A stretch of 64,000 nucleotides of DNA from Anaerolineae bacterium (GTDB lineage: Bacteria; Chloroflexota; Anaerolineae; Aggregatilineales; Ch27). Every line of letters begins with the position of its first letter. The stretch's first letter is position 1. Below are positions 24,913 through 34,333 of the stretch, in pieces. The notes under the pieces are model-generated. The model was not told the origin of the DNA, ran no database searches, and saw nothing but the letters and a program-made list of their open reading frames with translations. The stretch spans positions 115,457-179,456 of the forward strand of contig JABLXG010000023.1 of NCBI GenBank assembly GCA_013178165.1. Direction: 5' to 3'. A program made the translations under genes and the position numbers.

Positions 24913-25698
24913 TCACAGGCCCGGCTGCAGGGTGAGATCAAACGTGTGCAGGCGGAAGGTCTCCGCCGGCGGCCCGTCCACGGCGGTCAGCGTCAATTGC
25001 AGCCGGCCTGCTGGCTGCAAATCCAGCCGCGTGATCTGATCTGCCTCGATGGTCAGGCGCAGCTTCCCGGCCCGGCGCGGCGTGATCTCAAAGCGTACGG
25101 GCACAGCGGGGCCTTCCGCCGGGGCGGTGGTATCGCTCTGGTCGGGGAAGATGTCCAGATCGCCGCTGAGCCGGAATAGCACGTCCACATCCAGCGGGTG
25201 GCGCAGCGGTTCGGCTGGCTCATCGACGCGCACGAACAGGAAGGCAGGCCGCCCAACCGCCAGCGCCGACGGCACGATCACCAGGGCACGGCGGGCAACT
25301 GTCTCGATGGCCGCTAGATCGACCGCCAGGTTGTCATCCGTGTCTTCCCAGGTATCCGCCGAGCTGGCCACACGGGCAGTCTCCTCGTCAGGCGACGCCA
25401 GTTCCTCCAGCCCACCCTCCTCTACAAAGCCTTCCTGGAGAGCTTCTTCGTCATGGGCGGCAATGGCTTCCGCTGCCTCGATGCCAAGCTGGGTTAGCAC
25501 GTAAGAGCCGTCGTACTGCATCTCCACGTATTCGCGGGTGACCAGCCGGCGCAATGCCTTGCCAAAGGCGCGGTCGCTGAGGCCCAGCGCGGCGATGATC
25601 TCAGTGTCAAAGGCCGCGTAGGAATCCTGCCGGGCCAGGTAGCGGATAATATCCAGTGCACCGCTGGGAAAAGTGGTCAGCTCAAACGGAAGCGCCAT
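24913..25698 (-). CDS. Winged-helix-like protein with acidic linker
   Basis: 261 residues from ATG 25698 (GCAGGGGGT upstream). Residues ~8-80 read as a winged helix (ALDIIRYLARQDSYAAFDTEIIAALGLSDRAFGKALRRLVTREYVEMQYDGSYVLTQLGIEAAEAI). A ~55-residue Glu/Asp-rich linker follows, then a beta-rich C-terminal half (VARRALVIVPSALAVGRPAFLFVRVDEP...LRLTIEADQITRLDLQPAGRLQLTLTAVDG). I do not recognise the C-terminal family. Could be a regulator or an adaptor with a DNA- or protein-binding head. Confidence 0.6.
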   Translation of the reverse strand: MALPFELTTFPSGALDIIRYLARQDSYAAFDTEIIAALGLSDRAFGKALRRLVTREYVEMQYDGSYVLTQLGIEAAEAIAAHDEEALQEGFVEEGGLEELASPDEETARVASSADTWEDTDDNLAVDLAAIETVARRALVIVPSALAVGRPAFLFVRVDEPAEPLRHPLDVDVLFRLSGDLDIFPDQSDTTAPAEGPAVPVRFEITPRRAGKLRLTIEADQITRLDLQPAGRLQLTLTAVDGPPAETFRLHTFDLTLQPGL

Positions 25699-25921
25699 CG
25701 TACCCCCTGCCTGCAATTCCTGGAGTAGGCTGTCATGCTGCCAGTGTAATCAAGCCCGGCCAGTCCCGCAACCTGATCAGGGCGAAACCGGCTCACCGGA
25801 AGGCCAGCACAGGCGTAGCCCGGCTTGTCCGGCGCAACCGGCAGGCGTGACGGGGCGATCAACGCGAGTAAAATGAAGGACAGGCGTATTCTGTACCTAC
25901 CTGATCAGGGGAGGAATAGCT

Positions 25922-26797
25922 GTGAAACTGGGTGTTGTCTTCCCGCAGACCGAGATCGGCACGGATCCGGGCGTCATCCGCGACTACGCGCAAACCGCCG
26001 AGGGCCTCGGTTATGACTACCTGCTGGCCTACGACCATGTGCTGGGGGCCAATCCGGAGCGCCCCGGCGGGTGGCGCGGCGTGTATACCTACCGTGACGC
26101 CTTCCATGAGCCGTTTGTCCTGTTTGCTTACCTGGCCGCCCTGACCACCCGCCTGGAATTCACTACCGGCGTGCTGATCCTGCCGCAGCGCCAGACGGCC
26201 CTGGTGGCCAAGCAGGCCGCCGCGCTGGATGTGCTTTCCGGCGGGCGGTTGCGCCTGGGCATTGGCATCGGCTGGAATACGGTCGAGTACGAGGCGCTGG
26301 GCCAGGACTTCCACACCCGGGGCCGCCGCAGCGAGGAGCAGGTCGCGCTCCTGCGTCGGCTGTGGACGGAGCCGCTGGTCACTTTTGCCGGGCGCGATCA
26401 TCGCGTCAGCGACGCCGGACTGAACCCGCTGCCTGTGCAGCGCCCGATCCCGATCTGGTTCGGCGGCGAAGCCGACGCCGTCCTGCGGCGGATGGCTCGC
26501 CTGGGCGATGGCTGGATCTCCAATACCCGAACGCTGGCGCAGGGCCGCGAGCAGGTCGCCCGGCTGCGCGAGTACCTGCAGGCTGCCGGACGCGATCCGG
26601 CCAGTTTTGGCATCGACATCCGCATCAATGCCCGGCAGACGCCGGAGGCGGACTGGGCTAACGAGATCGACGGTTGGCGGGCGCTGGGCGCGACGCATGT
26701 TTGTGTCAACACGATGGGGATGGGGTTTACCCGCCTGGAGCAGCACCTGGACATCCTGCGGCGCTTCATGGCGGTAGCCAGGGAATGGCAGGGCTGA
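25922..26797 (+). CDS. LLM-class F420-dependent oxidoreductase
   Basis: 291 residues from GTG 25922, seven bases after GGGAGGAA. Luciferase-like monooxygenase barrel: KLGVVFPQTEIGTDPGVIRDYAQTAEGLGYDYLLAYDHV, then LEFTTGVLILPQRQTALVAKQAAALDVLSGGRLRLGIGIGWNTVEYEALG and the C-terminal IPIWFGGEADAVLRRMARLGDGWI. These segments are typical of the TIGR03619-like F420-dependent group. Cofactor F420 use is inferred from family; FMN is the alternative. Substrate unknown. Confidence 0.88.
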   Translation: MKLGVVFPQTEIGTDPGVIRDYAQTAEGLGYDYLLAYDHVLGANPERPGGWRGVYTYRDAFHEPFVLFAYLAALTTRLEFTTGVLILPQRQTALVAKQAAALDVLSGGRLRLGIGIGWNTVEYEALGQDFHTRGRRSEEQVALLRRLWTEPLVTFAGRDHRVSDAGLNPLPVQRPIPIWFGGEADAVLRRMARLGDGWISNTRTLAQGREQVARLREYLQAAGRDPASFGIDIRINARQTPEADWANEIDGWRALGATHVCVNTMGMGFTRLEQHLDILRRFMAVAREWQG

Positions 26798-26815
26798 CCC
26801 GGCGCCGGCAGTAGC

Positions 26816-26852
26816 AAAACCAGCCCTGCGACCGACCTGGCCGCAGGGCTGG
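26816..26852 (-). terminator. Intrinsic terminator of the PA14/SH3 gene
   Basis: 11-bp perfect stem CCAGCCCTGCG / CGCAGGGCTGG; on the minus strand it is followed by GGTTTTGC. It lies between convergent genes and could serve both. Confidence 0.65.
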
Positions 26853-26875
26853 CTGGACAGCGAAGCTTGCCGGGA

Positions 26876-28246
26876 TCAGCCGGTGATCGGGACGTTGGTC
26901 AGCGGCAGATCGCCCACCAGCGTGACAAACGCCGCGGAAACCCAGCCGGTCGTCCCGTTATCCTTGCGGATTTGCAGCCAGCCGGAGTCCGTCGTGCGGC
27001 CAATCACCTGCGCCCGCTCGCCAATGTTCAGGGCGTCGATGCGGGCCGTGTTGGTGCTTGGCCCGCGCCGGATGCGCAGGCTGGCGTTGGACTGGACAAA
27101 GAGCACGCCGCCGCTCACGCTGGCAGGGGCGCTGCTGCCCTGGGTGACCGGCAGCGCCGCCGCGTTACCGCTCAGGGCGATGTAAGAGCCGCTAACCCAG
27201 CCGGTGAAACCGCTGGCGCTGATCTGGTACCAGGTGCCCGCCGCATTGCGCCCGATGACGCTGTATGTTTCGCCGCTGCGCACCTGGGTCAGGATGTTAT
27301 GCTCCACACCTGGCCCGGCCCGCACGTTCAGCACCGGCGTGTTGATGATCGCTGTCACCGCACTGGGCGCGGTGATCGTACCGGCCCCTTCCCGGATCCA
27401 GTAGACCACAATGCGGGCCTGGTCGCCGGCCTCAAAGTACTCTACCTTGACAGTATGCACGCCCGCCGCCAGGTCGATCACGCCGGAGGTTTCCCGGTAG
27501 GGTGCGGCAGCCCAGGCGTCGACGACCAGTTGCCCATCCACAAACACACGTACGCCATCGTCGGCCCCGGCCACAAAGCGGTAGCGACCGCCTTCCAGGT
27601 CAGGGAAGCCCCACCAGCGGGCGCTGAAGTTGTCCGGGTTGATCACGCCGGGGATGGGCGAACCGCCGCCCCAGTTGTAGTCGATCGTGCGTTCCAGGCG
27701 ACCGCCAGCCTGTGGCGGCTGCAGGTTGGTGTTGTTGTAGTATTCGGCTGCCCAGCCGCCGGGTGCGGTCTGCGCGTTGGCAGGACGCCAGGTCAGGAAG
27801 ATCGACGCCTGGTCGCCAGCCTCGTAGTACTCGACGCGCACCCAGTAGGTGCCTGGCGCAAGTGTGATCTGGCCGGTGTGGGTCGTCTGCATCTGGTCGT
27901 ACCAGGCGTTGATCACGATCTGGTCGTTGACATAGACGCGCACACCATCATCCGCTGTGGCGACGAAGGTGTATGTCCCCCCGGCGAACTGCTGCGGGCC
28001 AGTCCAGCGCACGGAGAAGTTGTCTTCCGGGATGATCCCCGGTACCGGGCTGCCCCCGCCCCAGTCAAAGGCGATGGCGCTGTCCAGCCGGACGAAGATT
28101 GCCGTACCGGCCAGGAAGCGGTTGTTGAAGTATTCGGCTGTCCACTCCCGCCCAGTATCCGCCGCAGCGGTGCCGACCTCTGGCCCCCAGGCGGCCCAGG
28201 GCAGGGCCAGGGACAGGGCGATCAGGAGAAACATCAGGCGACGCAT
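26876..28246 (-). CDS. Secreted protein with two PA14 and two SH3b domains
   Basis: 456 residues from ATG 28246 (AAGGAG seven bases before). Signal peptide (MRRLMFLLIALSLALPWAAWG). Residues ~33-160 and ~165-290 are two PA14 repeats, each with W-x-A-E-Y-[FY]-N-N, the WGGGSPxPG linker and DDGVRV[YF]V[ND]; PA14 is a beta-barrel carbohydrate-binding module. Residues ~300-365 and ~380-445 are two SH3b repeats (LNVRAGPGVEHN...GWVSGSYIAL; LRIRRGPSTNTAR...GWVSAAFVTL), which usually bind peptidoglycan or envelope polymers. A surface adhesin-like protein with no catalytic domain. Domain calls firm; ligand unknown. Confidence 0.9.
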   Translation of the reverse strand: MRRLMFLLIALSLALPWAAWGPEVGTAAADTGREWTAEYFNNRFLAGTAIFVRLDSAIAFDWGGGSPVPGIIPEDNFSVRWTGPQQFAGGTYTFVATADDGVRVYVNDQIVINAWYDQMQTTHTGQITLAPGTYWVRVEYYEAGDQASIFLTWRPANAQTAPGGWAAEYYNNTNLQPPQAGGRLERTIDYNWGGGSPIPGVINPDNFSARWWGFPDLEGGRYRFVAGADDGVRVFVDGQLVVDAWAAAPYRETSGVIDLAAGVHTVKVEYFEAGDQARIVVYWIREGAGTITAPSAVTAIINTPVLNVRAGPGVEHNILTQVRSGETYSVIGRNAAGTWYQISASGFTGWVSGSYIALSGNAAALPVTQGSSAPASVSGGVLFVQSNASLRIRRGPSTNTARIDALNIGERAQVIGRTTDSGWLQIRKDNGTTGWVSAAFVTLVGDLPLTNVPITG

Positions 28247-28459
28247 CGCAACACACTCCTTGTAACTCATTTAGCTTACCGTCTGATCCGTGTCCCGATG
28301 GTGCACCTCGCCGGTTGAGCGCTCCACACCGGGCGTTGCACCCCGCAGCCAGAGCGCTCACCGGAGGCGTTGTTATCTTCTGTGTTCTACTATTATCCCC
28401 CGATCAACCGATCATCTGCTTAACGGCCAGCTGATGCTTGCCTGACGCTCCCGCTACGC

Positions 28460-29275
28460 TTATGCCTGGGAGGTCGGCCCGGTCGACGGCGGCCTGGACT
28501 TGCCCGCCTGCGACCTGAGAATATCCAGCAATGGCGACAGCAGGTCGATCGGCAGCGGGAAGATGATCGTCGAGTTCTTTTCCACGCTGATCTCAGTCAG
28601 GGTTTGCAGGTAGCGCAGCTGCAGCGCGGATGGCTCCTTCGCGATTAACTGGGCGGCCTCCAGCAGTTGCTGGGCAGCCTGGAATTCGCCCTCGGCGTGG
28701 ATGATCTTGGCCCGTTTCTCGCGCTCGGCCTCAGCCTGGCGGGCCATCGCCCGCTTCATCACTTCCGGTAGCTCCACGTCCTTGACCTCGACGATGCTGA
28801 CCTTGACTCCCCAGGGATCGGTCTGCTCGTCGATGATCTGCTGCAGGTCATGGTTGACTTCTTCCCGGTTGGCCAACAGTTCGTCCAGTTCGCGCTGGCC
28901 GACCACGCTGCGCAGGCTGGTCTGAGCGATCTGAGCGGTGGCCTGGGTGAAGTTGCGGATGTTGACCACGGAGCGTACGGGGTCGATCACGCGGAAGTAG
29001 ACCACCGCGTTGACGCGCACGGTCACGTTGTCCTTGGTGATGCAGTCCTGCGGTGGGATATCCATCGTGACGATACGCAGGTCCACCTTGACCATCTGGT
29101 CAATGAACGGGATGATCAGGAAGAGGCCCGGCCCGCGCGGCGGACCGGCAATACGCCCCAGCCGGAAGATCACACCGCGCTCGTACTCCTGCACGATGCG
29201 CACCGCCGCGATCAACAGGCCCAGCAGCACGAGAACGAAGAACGCCAGGACAGTCAGCAACCCGAATGTATCCAT
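28460..29275 (-). CDS. SPFH/Band 7 slipin-family membrane protein
   Basis: 271 residues. One N-terminal membrane hairpin ([23 protein letters not shown]), then [38 protein letters not shown] and the Band 7 core with [26 protein letters not shown], the slipin signature. The C-terminal helix ([22 protein letters not shown] region) forms the oligomerising coiled coil. Such stomatin/slipins scaffold membrane microdomains and frequently pair with an NfeD protein; no nfeD gene is adjacent here. Confidence 0.92.
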   Translation of the reverse strand: MDTFGLLTVLAFFVLVLLGLLIAAVRIVQEYERGVIFRLGRIAGPPRGPGLFLIIPFIDQMVKVDLRIVTMDIPPQDCITKDNVTVRVNAVVYFRVIDPVRSVVNIRNFTQATAQIAQTSLRSVVGQRELDELLANREEVNHDLQQIIDEQTDPWGVKVSIVEVKDVELPEVMKRAMARQAEAEREKRAKIIHAEGEFQAAQQLLEAAQLIAKEPSALQLRYLQTLTEISVEKNSTIIFPLPIDLLSPLLDILRSQAGKSRPPSTGPTSQA

Positions 29276-29412
29276 GAACTGAATCCTTTTCCCTCACCGG
29301 TCAGGAGGCAGCATATCCGCCGGGGCAGCGGCAAACGCTTGCCCGGTGCCACCGCTACCTGTTTTTATTATAGGCGCAAACCGTTCTGACAGGCTGACGA
29401 CAGGCTGACGCC

Positions 29413-29441
29413 TTGCCGGACAGCGTCGCCCCGGCTATACT
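29413..29441 (+). promoter_or_regulatory. Promoter of the GT2 gene
   Basis: TTGCCG (29413-29418), 17-base spacer, TATACT (29436-29441), 38 bases ahead of the start codon. Confidence 0.55.
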
Positions 29442-29478
29442 GCCCGTGCAATGCGGGACCGGGCGTAAGGAGTCGGTC

Positions 29479-30240
29479 ATGACCAGAGTGATGGTGTTGA
29501 TCCCCACCTACAACGAGGCGGAGAATCTGGCCCGCATGGTCCGGGCGGTGCTGGCCCTGCCGGTTGAGGGGCTGGAGATCATGATCCTGGACGATAGCTC
29601 GCCCGATGGCACAGGTGCCATCGCCGACGCGCTGGCGGTGGAGTATCCGGGCCGCGTCCATCCGGTTCACCGCCCACGCAAGGAAGGGCTGGGCCGCGCC
29701 TACCAGGATGGTTTCGCCAGGGCGCTAGCCGCTGGCGCCGACCTGATCGCTCAGCTGGACTGCGATTTTTCCCACCCGCCGGAAAAACTGCCGGAGATGA
29801 TCGCCCGCGCTCTGGAGCCGGGGCACGATGTTGTGGTTGGCTCACGCTATGTGCCAGGCGGCACGCTGGATACCGCCTGGGGCTGGCACCGCAAGCTGTT
29901 GAGCTGGTGGGCCAACCGGGTTTACATCCACCTGATCCTGCGTACCCGTGTCCACGATGCCACGGGCGGCTACCGCGTGTTCAACCGCCGTGTGCTGGAG
30001 GCGATCGATTTCCACTGGGTGCGCTCCAACGGCTACATTTTCCAGGCGGAAATGGCCTATATCATCGAGCGGCTGGGCTTCACCATCTACGAGGTGCCGA
30101 TCCACTTTGCCGAGCGGCGGCTGGGCCGCAGCAAGATGGACCTGCGTATCCAGCTGGAAGCGGCGCTGCGCGTCTGGCAGGTGCTGGTCCGCCACCATCA
30201 CCTGAAGCCCACCGACCGCCTGCATCCGACCCGTGCCTGA
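29479..30240 (+). CDS. Polyprenol-phosphate mannose synthase-like GT2
   Basis: 253 residues from ATG 29479 (TAAGGAG upstream). GT-A fold: VLIPTYNEAENLARMV, DDSSPDGTGAIAD, GLGRAYQDGF and the QLDCDFSHPPEKLPEM metal-binding DxD-like segment, then GSRYVPGGTLDTAWGWHRKLLSWWAN and RVHDATGGYRVFNRRVLEAI, which are diagnostic for dolichol-phosphate-mannose synthase (Dpm1)-type enzymes. No C-terminal membrane domain. Transfers mannose (or glucose) from a nucleotide sugar to polyprenyl phosphate at the membrane for glycan or protein glycosylation. Confidence 0.9.
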   Translation: MTRVMVLIPTYNEAENLARMVRAVLALPVEGLEIMILDDSSPDGTGAIADALAVEYPGRVHPVHRPRKEGLGRAYQDGFARALAAGADLIAQLDCDFSHPPEKLPEMIARALEPGHDVVVGSRYVPGGTLDTAWGWHRKLLSWWANRVYIHLILRTRVHDATGGYRVFNRRVLEAIDFHWVRSNGYIFQAEMAYIIERLGFTIYEVPIHFAERRLGRSKMDLRIQLEAALRVWQVLVRHHHLKPTDRLHPTRA

Positions 30241-30309
30241 GTGCTGCATGTACTGGCAACGCCAGCGCGTGTACCGGCGTTATTCATTCCCAGAGGAGTA
30301 GCTTCCCAT

Positions 30310-30816
30310 ATGTCGATGCTGACCCCCGGACGTTTCATCCGCGGCATGAAGAAAACCCCCGCCCTGCTCAGTGCCCTGCTCAACGGCGTCACTCAGGAGC
30401 GCGCTCTGGCCGCCCGCGATGGTGATGATGGCTGGAATGTGGTGGAGATCGTCTGCCATCTGCGCGATTTTGAGGAAATCTTCTTCATGCGGGCGCGGCG
30501 CATCGTCGAGGAGGATCGTCCGGTGCTGGAACCGTTCGACCACGAACGGATGGCGATCGAGCGCCGCTACAGCCAGGAAGACCTGCGTGCGGCCTTTGAG
30601 GCTTACGCGGCCCGGCGGGCGGCCTTCCTGGACTGGCTCAAGGCTCGCAATGAAGCCGACTGGCAGCGCGTGGGCGTGCATCCGGAGGTCGGGGAATACA
30701 CCCTGCTGGAGCAGGCCATGCAGGTACCGCTGCATGATGTCGACCATCTGGAGCAGATCGCGCGTGTGCTGGGTCTGCCCGCCGCCGGTGGAACCCCGCC
30801 GCTGGCGCTGCTGTAG
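30310..30816 (+). CDS. DinB-like four-helix protein
   Basis: 168 residues from ATG 30310; GAGGAG is 12 bases upstream. Helical protein with the DinB_2 metal triad: WNVVEIVCHLRDFE (first His), and PLHDVDHLEQIARVL (two late His) with GEYTLLEQAMQ between. DinB-superfamily members are metal-dependent thiol-transferase- or hydrolase-like enzymes of largely unknown substrate. Follows the GT2 gene by 69 bases and may be co-transcribed. Confidence 0.8.
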   Translation: MSMLTPGRFIRGMKKTPALLSALLNGVTQERALAARDGDDGWNVVEIVCHLRDFEEIFFMRARRIVEEDRPVLEPFDHERMAIERRYSQEDLRAAFEAYAARRAAFLDWLKARNEADWQRVGVHPEVGEYTLLEQAMQVPLHDVDHLEQIARVLGLPAAGGTPPLALL

Positions 30817-30913
30817 AACCGCCACCCTGTGCGAATTGCTGGATACCTATGTGGGACGCACCGCAGGCTGAGCGACCGCGCCGCCTGCCCCGACCACAGA
30901 AAGCCGGGAGTCG

Positions 30914-32227
30914 ATGATTGCCCAACCGTCCCCGCTGGCTGCCACCATCGAAGCGCGCATCCGCGCCAACCGCCTGATCGACATCCCTGCCGCCTGGGCG
31001 GATGAACTGGTCTTCCCTCACTACGGCGGCCTGTCGATCCTCAACCTGATCCACACTGTCGCCGGGATGCTCGGGGCGCCCCTGCCGCACAGTCGTCCGC
31101 TGGACGGCGCCGTCTGGGGGGAGCGCGCCCCGGAGGGCATCGCCCGCGTGGTGGTGATCATCACTGACGGGCTGGGTTACCGCTGGCTGGCCCGCTACAT
31201 GGCCGCCGACCCGGTCATCGCCGCCAGCGTCGATGCGCTTAGCGGCGGGCGTGGCCCCATTCCCCTGACATCCGTCGTCCCCAGCACGACGGCCACCGCC
31301 CTGACTACCTTCTGGACGGGCGTGAGCGCGGCGGCACATGGCCTGACCGGCTTCACCGTCTACCTGCGCTGGCTGGACATGCTGACCATCCCGCTGTTCT
31401 TCAGGCCGTGCATGGGGACGCTCCCCCGCGATAGCCTGGTGCGCGATTTCGGGGTCAACCCGCTGACGTTCCTGCCGGTGCGGGGCTTCGCCGAGCATCT
31501 GGCGGCCCACGGCGTGCCGACTTACGCCCTGGTGCGGGCGGAGTACGTTGGTAGCGCCCTGACGGCCATGCTCCAGCGCGGCGTCCCAGAAGACCGCTGC
31601 TACGTTCACACCGCTCATTTTGATGAGTGGCTGCGCCTGCGTCGGCTTCTGACCGATACGCGTGGCCAGCGCTGCTACGTCAACGTCTACCTGCCCGGTG
31701 TGGACACGGTCAGCCATACTTACGGCGCAGACTCGCCGGAAACTGCCTATACAATCCGGCGGGAGCTGGCCGAACTGGCCGACGTCCTGGCCGATGACCA
31801 CCTGCACGACGGCCGCACGCTGGTGATCCTCACCGCCGACCACGGCCACTACAACGCACCGGACTGGATCGACATCTACCAGTCGCCGCCGGGCGCGCCG
31901 CTGGCCGATTCGCTGCGGGGCAGGCTGAGCGGGGAGGCGCGCCTGGCCTATGCCTTCGTGCGTGATGGTCGGCGGGGGGCAGTCATCGACGCGCTGGGGA
32001 CACACTTCAGCGAACGGGTCACCTGGCTGGATTCAGCGGCGGCGCTGCAGGCCGGGTTGCTTGGCCCGGAGCCGCCTTACGCCGAGACCGCCCACCGCAT
32101 CGGCGACCTGATCCTGATCCCGCGTCTGGGGACGCGGCTGGAACCCCCGCCCCGAAACCTGCTGAGCGTTCACGGCGGCCTTTCCGACTGGGAGATGCTC
32201 GTCCCCTTCCTGTGGCGATGGCTGTGA
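30914..32227 (+). CDS. Alkaline-phosphatase-superfamily phosphodiesterase
   Basis: 437 residues. Type I phosphodiesterase / nucleotide pyrophosphatase pattern: VVVIITDGLGYRWLARYM (metal Asp), SVVPSTTATALTTFWTGVSAAAHGLTGF with the catalytic Thr, YLPGVDTVSHTYG (metal Asp/His) and VILTADHGHYN (Asp-His). All six metal-ligand positions seem present. Cytosolic, with no signal peptide. The family includes nucleotide pyrophosphatases and phosphonoacetate or phosphoglycerate-type hydrolases; the substrate is not determinable. Confidence 0.88.
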   Translation: MIAQPSPLAATIEARIRANRLIDIPAAWADELVFPHYGGLSILNLIHTVAGMLGAPLPHSRPLDGAVWGERAPEGIARVVVIITDGLGYRWLARYMAADPVIAASVDALSGGRGPIPLTSVVPSTTATALTTFWTGVSAAAHGLTGFTVYLRWLDMLTIPLFFRPCMGTLPRDSLVRDFGVNPLTFLPVRGFAEHLAAHGVPTYALVRAEYVGSALTAMLQRGVPEDRCYVHTAHFDEWLRLRRLLTDTRGQRCYVNVYLPGVDTVSHTYGADSPETAYTIRRELAELADVLADDHLHDGRTLVILTADHGHYNAPDWIDIYQSPPGAPLADSLRGRLSGEARLAYAFVRDGRRGAVIDALGTHFSERVTWLDSAAALQAGLLGPEPPYAETAHRIGDLILIPRLGTRLEPPPRNLLSVHGGLSDWEMLVPFLWRWL

Positions 32228-32253
32228 GGGGGGCGGGCCAGCCGCCAAACAGA

Positions 32254-32283
32254 AGCAGCCAGGCCGCCAAGCACCTGGCTGCT
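32254..32283 (-). terminator. Hairpin between phosphodiesterase and tRNA-Leu
   Basis: AGCAGCCAGG / CCTGGCTGCT stem, 10-base loop; on the minus strand followed by TCTGTTTG. Serves the tRNA and perhaps the opposing gene. Confidence 0.55.
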
Positions 32284-32286
32284 GTA

Positions 32287-32371
32287 TGCCGGAGGTGGGA
32301 CTCGAACCCACAAGCCTGGTAAGGGCGATCGATTTTGAGTCGATTGTGTTTGCCTGTTTCACCACTCCGGC
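32287..32371 (-). tRNA. tRNA-Leu (CAA)
   Basis: 85-base class II tRNA. Acceptor GCCGGAG/CTCCGGC, discriminator A, anticodon loop CTCAAAA inside ATCGA/TCGAT giving anticodon CAA, a long variable arm and the T-loop GGTTCGAGTCC. CCA is not encoded. Confidence 0.93.
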
Positions 32372-32704
32372 CAACCCCACGCCGCAGCGTAACCGCAGCG
32401 TGTGACGCTGTTATGATAGCACAAAAGCCGCCCGGCGACCAGATTCGTTTTCGCTGCGCTGGCTCCTGGCAGTAAGATAACTGCTATGATTTGCCTGACG
32501 CAAAAGCCGCGTATAATAGAGACACACGCGCTCATCACTACTTTTTTGACCTCATGGTGGCCCTCAAGGCGCGTGGCAGTGCCTCATGGTGTGCGGCTCA
32601 CCGACACGATCGGCGCGGCAGGGATAATCTCAGCGGCTAGCGATGCGCCGGTAGAGCCGGGCCTCTGTTTCTTTGTTCGGGCTTATGTTGCCCAGGGAGT
32701 ATTC
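32372..32704. other. Intergenic region with promoter for the S8 protease
   Basis: 333 bases. A TATAAT at 32512-32517 with TTGCCT (32491-32496), spacer 15, is the best promoter; another TATGAT lies at 32485-32490. The reading frame of the protease is open back to 32486 but the upstream part does not look like protein and lacks a ribosome-binding site. Confidence 0.45.
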
Positions 32705-34075
32705 ATGATGAAACGTATAATGACGTTTGCTGTTGTGTTGGCGGTGCTGCTGGCCGCCCTGCCGCTGGCGACGGTCTCCGCCGGGCGGACGATCGGCGTC
32801 AACGTGCTGTTCAACACTGAGGTAACCGCTAACCTGCTCACCGACCTGGGCAGGTTCGGTCGTGTCCGCGATGTGGTCTATGAGATCAGGGCCGTGACCC
32901 TGCAGGCCAAGGAAGAGAACCTGCCGGCCATCCGCGCGCTGCCTTACGTGGCCGCTGCTAACCCCGACGCCGAGCGCCAGGGCGCCCCGGTGGACACGGT
33001 TGCCGTCACCGACTTCGCAAATGGCCTTAGCACCTGGGACCTGGACGCGATCAACGTGACCGACTTTGGCTTCGACAACCGCAAAGTCGCCTATGATGGC
33101 GCGGGCGTCTACGTGGCCGTGCTGGATACCGGCCTGCTGGACTCCTGGCGCCAGTACTTCCCGCAGGAGCGCATCGCTACTCAGTACGCGATCTCCTTCG
33201 GCGGCGGCGGGGGCGAGGTCGGCTTCGTCTCCAGCCAGCCCAACAAGTGGGAGCATGACCAGAACAGCCACGGCACGCATGTGACCAGCACGATCCTCGG
33301 CTACAGCCTGCGCGGCACGCCGGTCAACGGCGTCGCGCCGATGGCAACGATCATCCCGGTCAAGGTGCTCAACCAGAACGGCTCCGGCTGGTCGTCGGTG
33401 GTGGCCCGTGGCATTGTCTATGTGGCTGATCTCAAGGCCGGCCCGCTGGCCAACTACCCGGTCGTGATCAATATGAGCCTGGGTGGGCCGGAGCTGGACG
33501 CGATGGAGAAGGCCGCCATCGACTATGCGGTCAGCCAGGGCGTGATCATCGTCGCCTCCGCTGGCAATAGCGGCGCAGGGGGGATGGGCTACCCCGGCGC
33601 GTACGAACCGGTGATCTCGGTCGCGGCCTCCGGCTGGATCGGCGAGTGGTACCCTGGCAACCGCGCCTGGTGGTACGCCCTGAACGTCACCGAGCCGACC
33701 AACCCGGATCACTTCTACATCACCGACTTTTCCAGCCGCCAGCTAGCCGGCCAGGACCTGGATGTGGCCGCGCCCGGTTCGTGGGTGGTGGGGCCGTACC
33801 AGCTCAACAGCGGCCAGACGTCCTACTACTTCCTGGGCGGCACGTCGATGGCCTCCCCGCATGTGGCGGGCATTGTCGCCCTGATGGCCCAGAAGAACCC
33901 GGCACTGACCGCCGCACAGGCGGAAAGTATCCTCACAACTAATGCCATTCCGCTCCCGGATGGCTGCCGCACGATCTACACGCCGTACGGCACAACCGAG
34001 ACTGTCTGCTGGGGCGCGGATGCAACCGGCGCGGGTCTGGCTACCGCTGATGCGGCTCTGACGGCCACGCCGTAA
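32705..34075 (+). CDS. Secreted subtilisin-like S8 serine protease
   Basis: 456 residues from ATG 32705 (AGGGAG upstream). Signal peptide 1-26 (ending TVSAG). Residues ~27-95 are an I9-like propeptide region. The catalytic domain carries Asp141 (AVLDTG), His189 (NSHGTHVTS), the oxyanion Asn288 (SAGNSG) and Ser381 (GGTSMASPHVAGIVALM). An ~20-residue insertion rich in Trp/Tyr precedes DFSSRQL. Ends shortly after the domain without anchor, so a released extracellular protease. Terminator follows at 34098. Confidence 0.93.
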   Translation: MMKRIMTFAVVLAVLLAALPLATVSAGRTIGVNVLFNTEVTANLLTDLGRFGRVRDVVYEIRAVTLQAKEENLPAIRALPYVAAANPDAERQGAPVDTVAVTDFANGLSTWDLDAINVTDFGFDNRKVAYDGAGVYVAVLDTGLLDSWRQYFPQERIATQYAISFGGGGGEVGFVSSQPNKWEHDQNSHGTHVTSTILGYSLRGTPVNGVAPMATIIPVKVLNQNGSGWSSVVARGIVYVADLKAGPLANYPVVINMSLGGPELDAMEKAAIDYAVSQGVIIVASAGNSGAGGMGYPGAYEPVISVAASGWIGEWYPGNRAWWYALNVTEPTNPDHFYITDFSSRQLAGQDLDVAAPGSWVVGPYQLNSGQTSYYFLGGTSMASPHVAGIVALMAQKNPALTAAQAESILTTNAIPLPDGCRTIYTPYGTTETVCWGADATGAGLATADAALTATP

Positions 34076-34097
34076 CCTCTCATGCCGTTAGTATGCG

Positions 34098-34130
34098 CCG
34101 GCGGGTCAGCGATGGCCCGCCGGTTTTTTT
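34098..34130 (+). terminator. Rho-independent terminator of the S8 protease
   Basis: Perfect 8-bp stem CCGGCGGG / CCCGCCGG, 10-base loop and seven T. Confidence 0.92.
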
Positions 34131-34333
34131 GCCGGGCCGCTGCGAAAGGAGAGGCCCGGAGGCCGGGGAAGGGAGTGGCAAGTGGAGGCCAAGGAATAAG
34201 AGGCAGGAGGCAAGAGAGGAAAACCGGGGGGCGGGTGAGCGGTGCAGGCTCTGGCCGTCCTCGCGGCGTGCTCCTGTACGAAGCGCGATTCTGCGCTACA
34301 CTGGGGCGGCGGTTTGATGGGAAGGAAAGTACC

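Noticed and set aside
26867..28318. 483-codon plus-strand open frame
   Set aside because: Antisense to the PA14/SH3b gene, whose repeats and signal peptide are clear.
30638..32005. 455-codon minus-strand open frame
   Set aside because: Antisense to the phosphodiesterase gene with all metal motifs on the plus strand.
34082..34333. Extended N-terminus of the ECF ATPase to 34082
   Set aside because: The added residues are Gly/Arg-rich without domain similarity and overlap a clear terminator; GTG 34334 has a proper ribosome-binding site.
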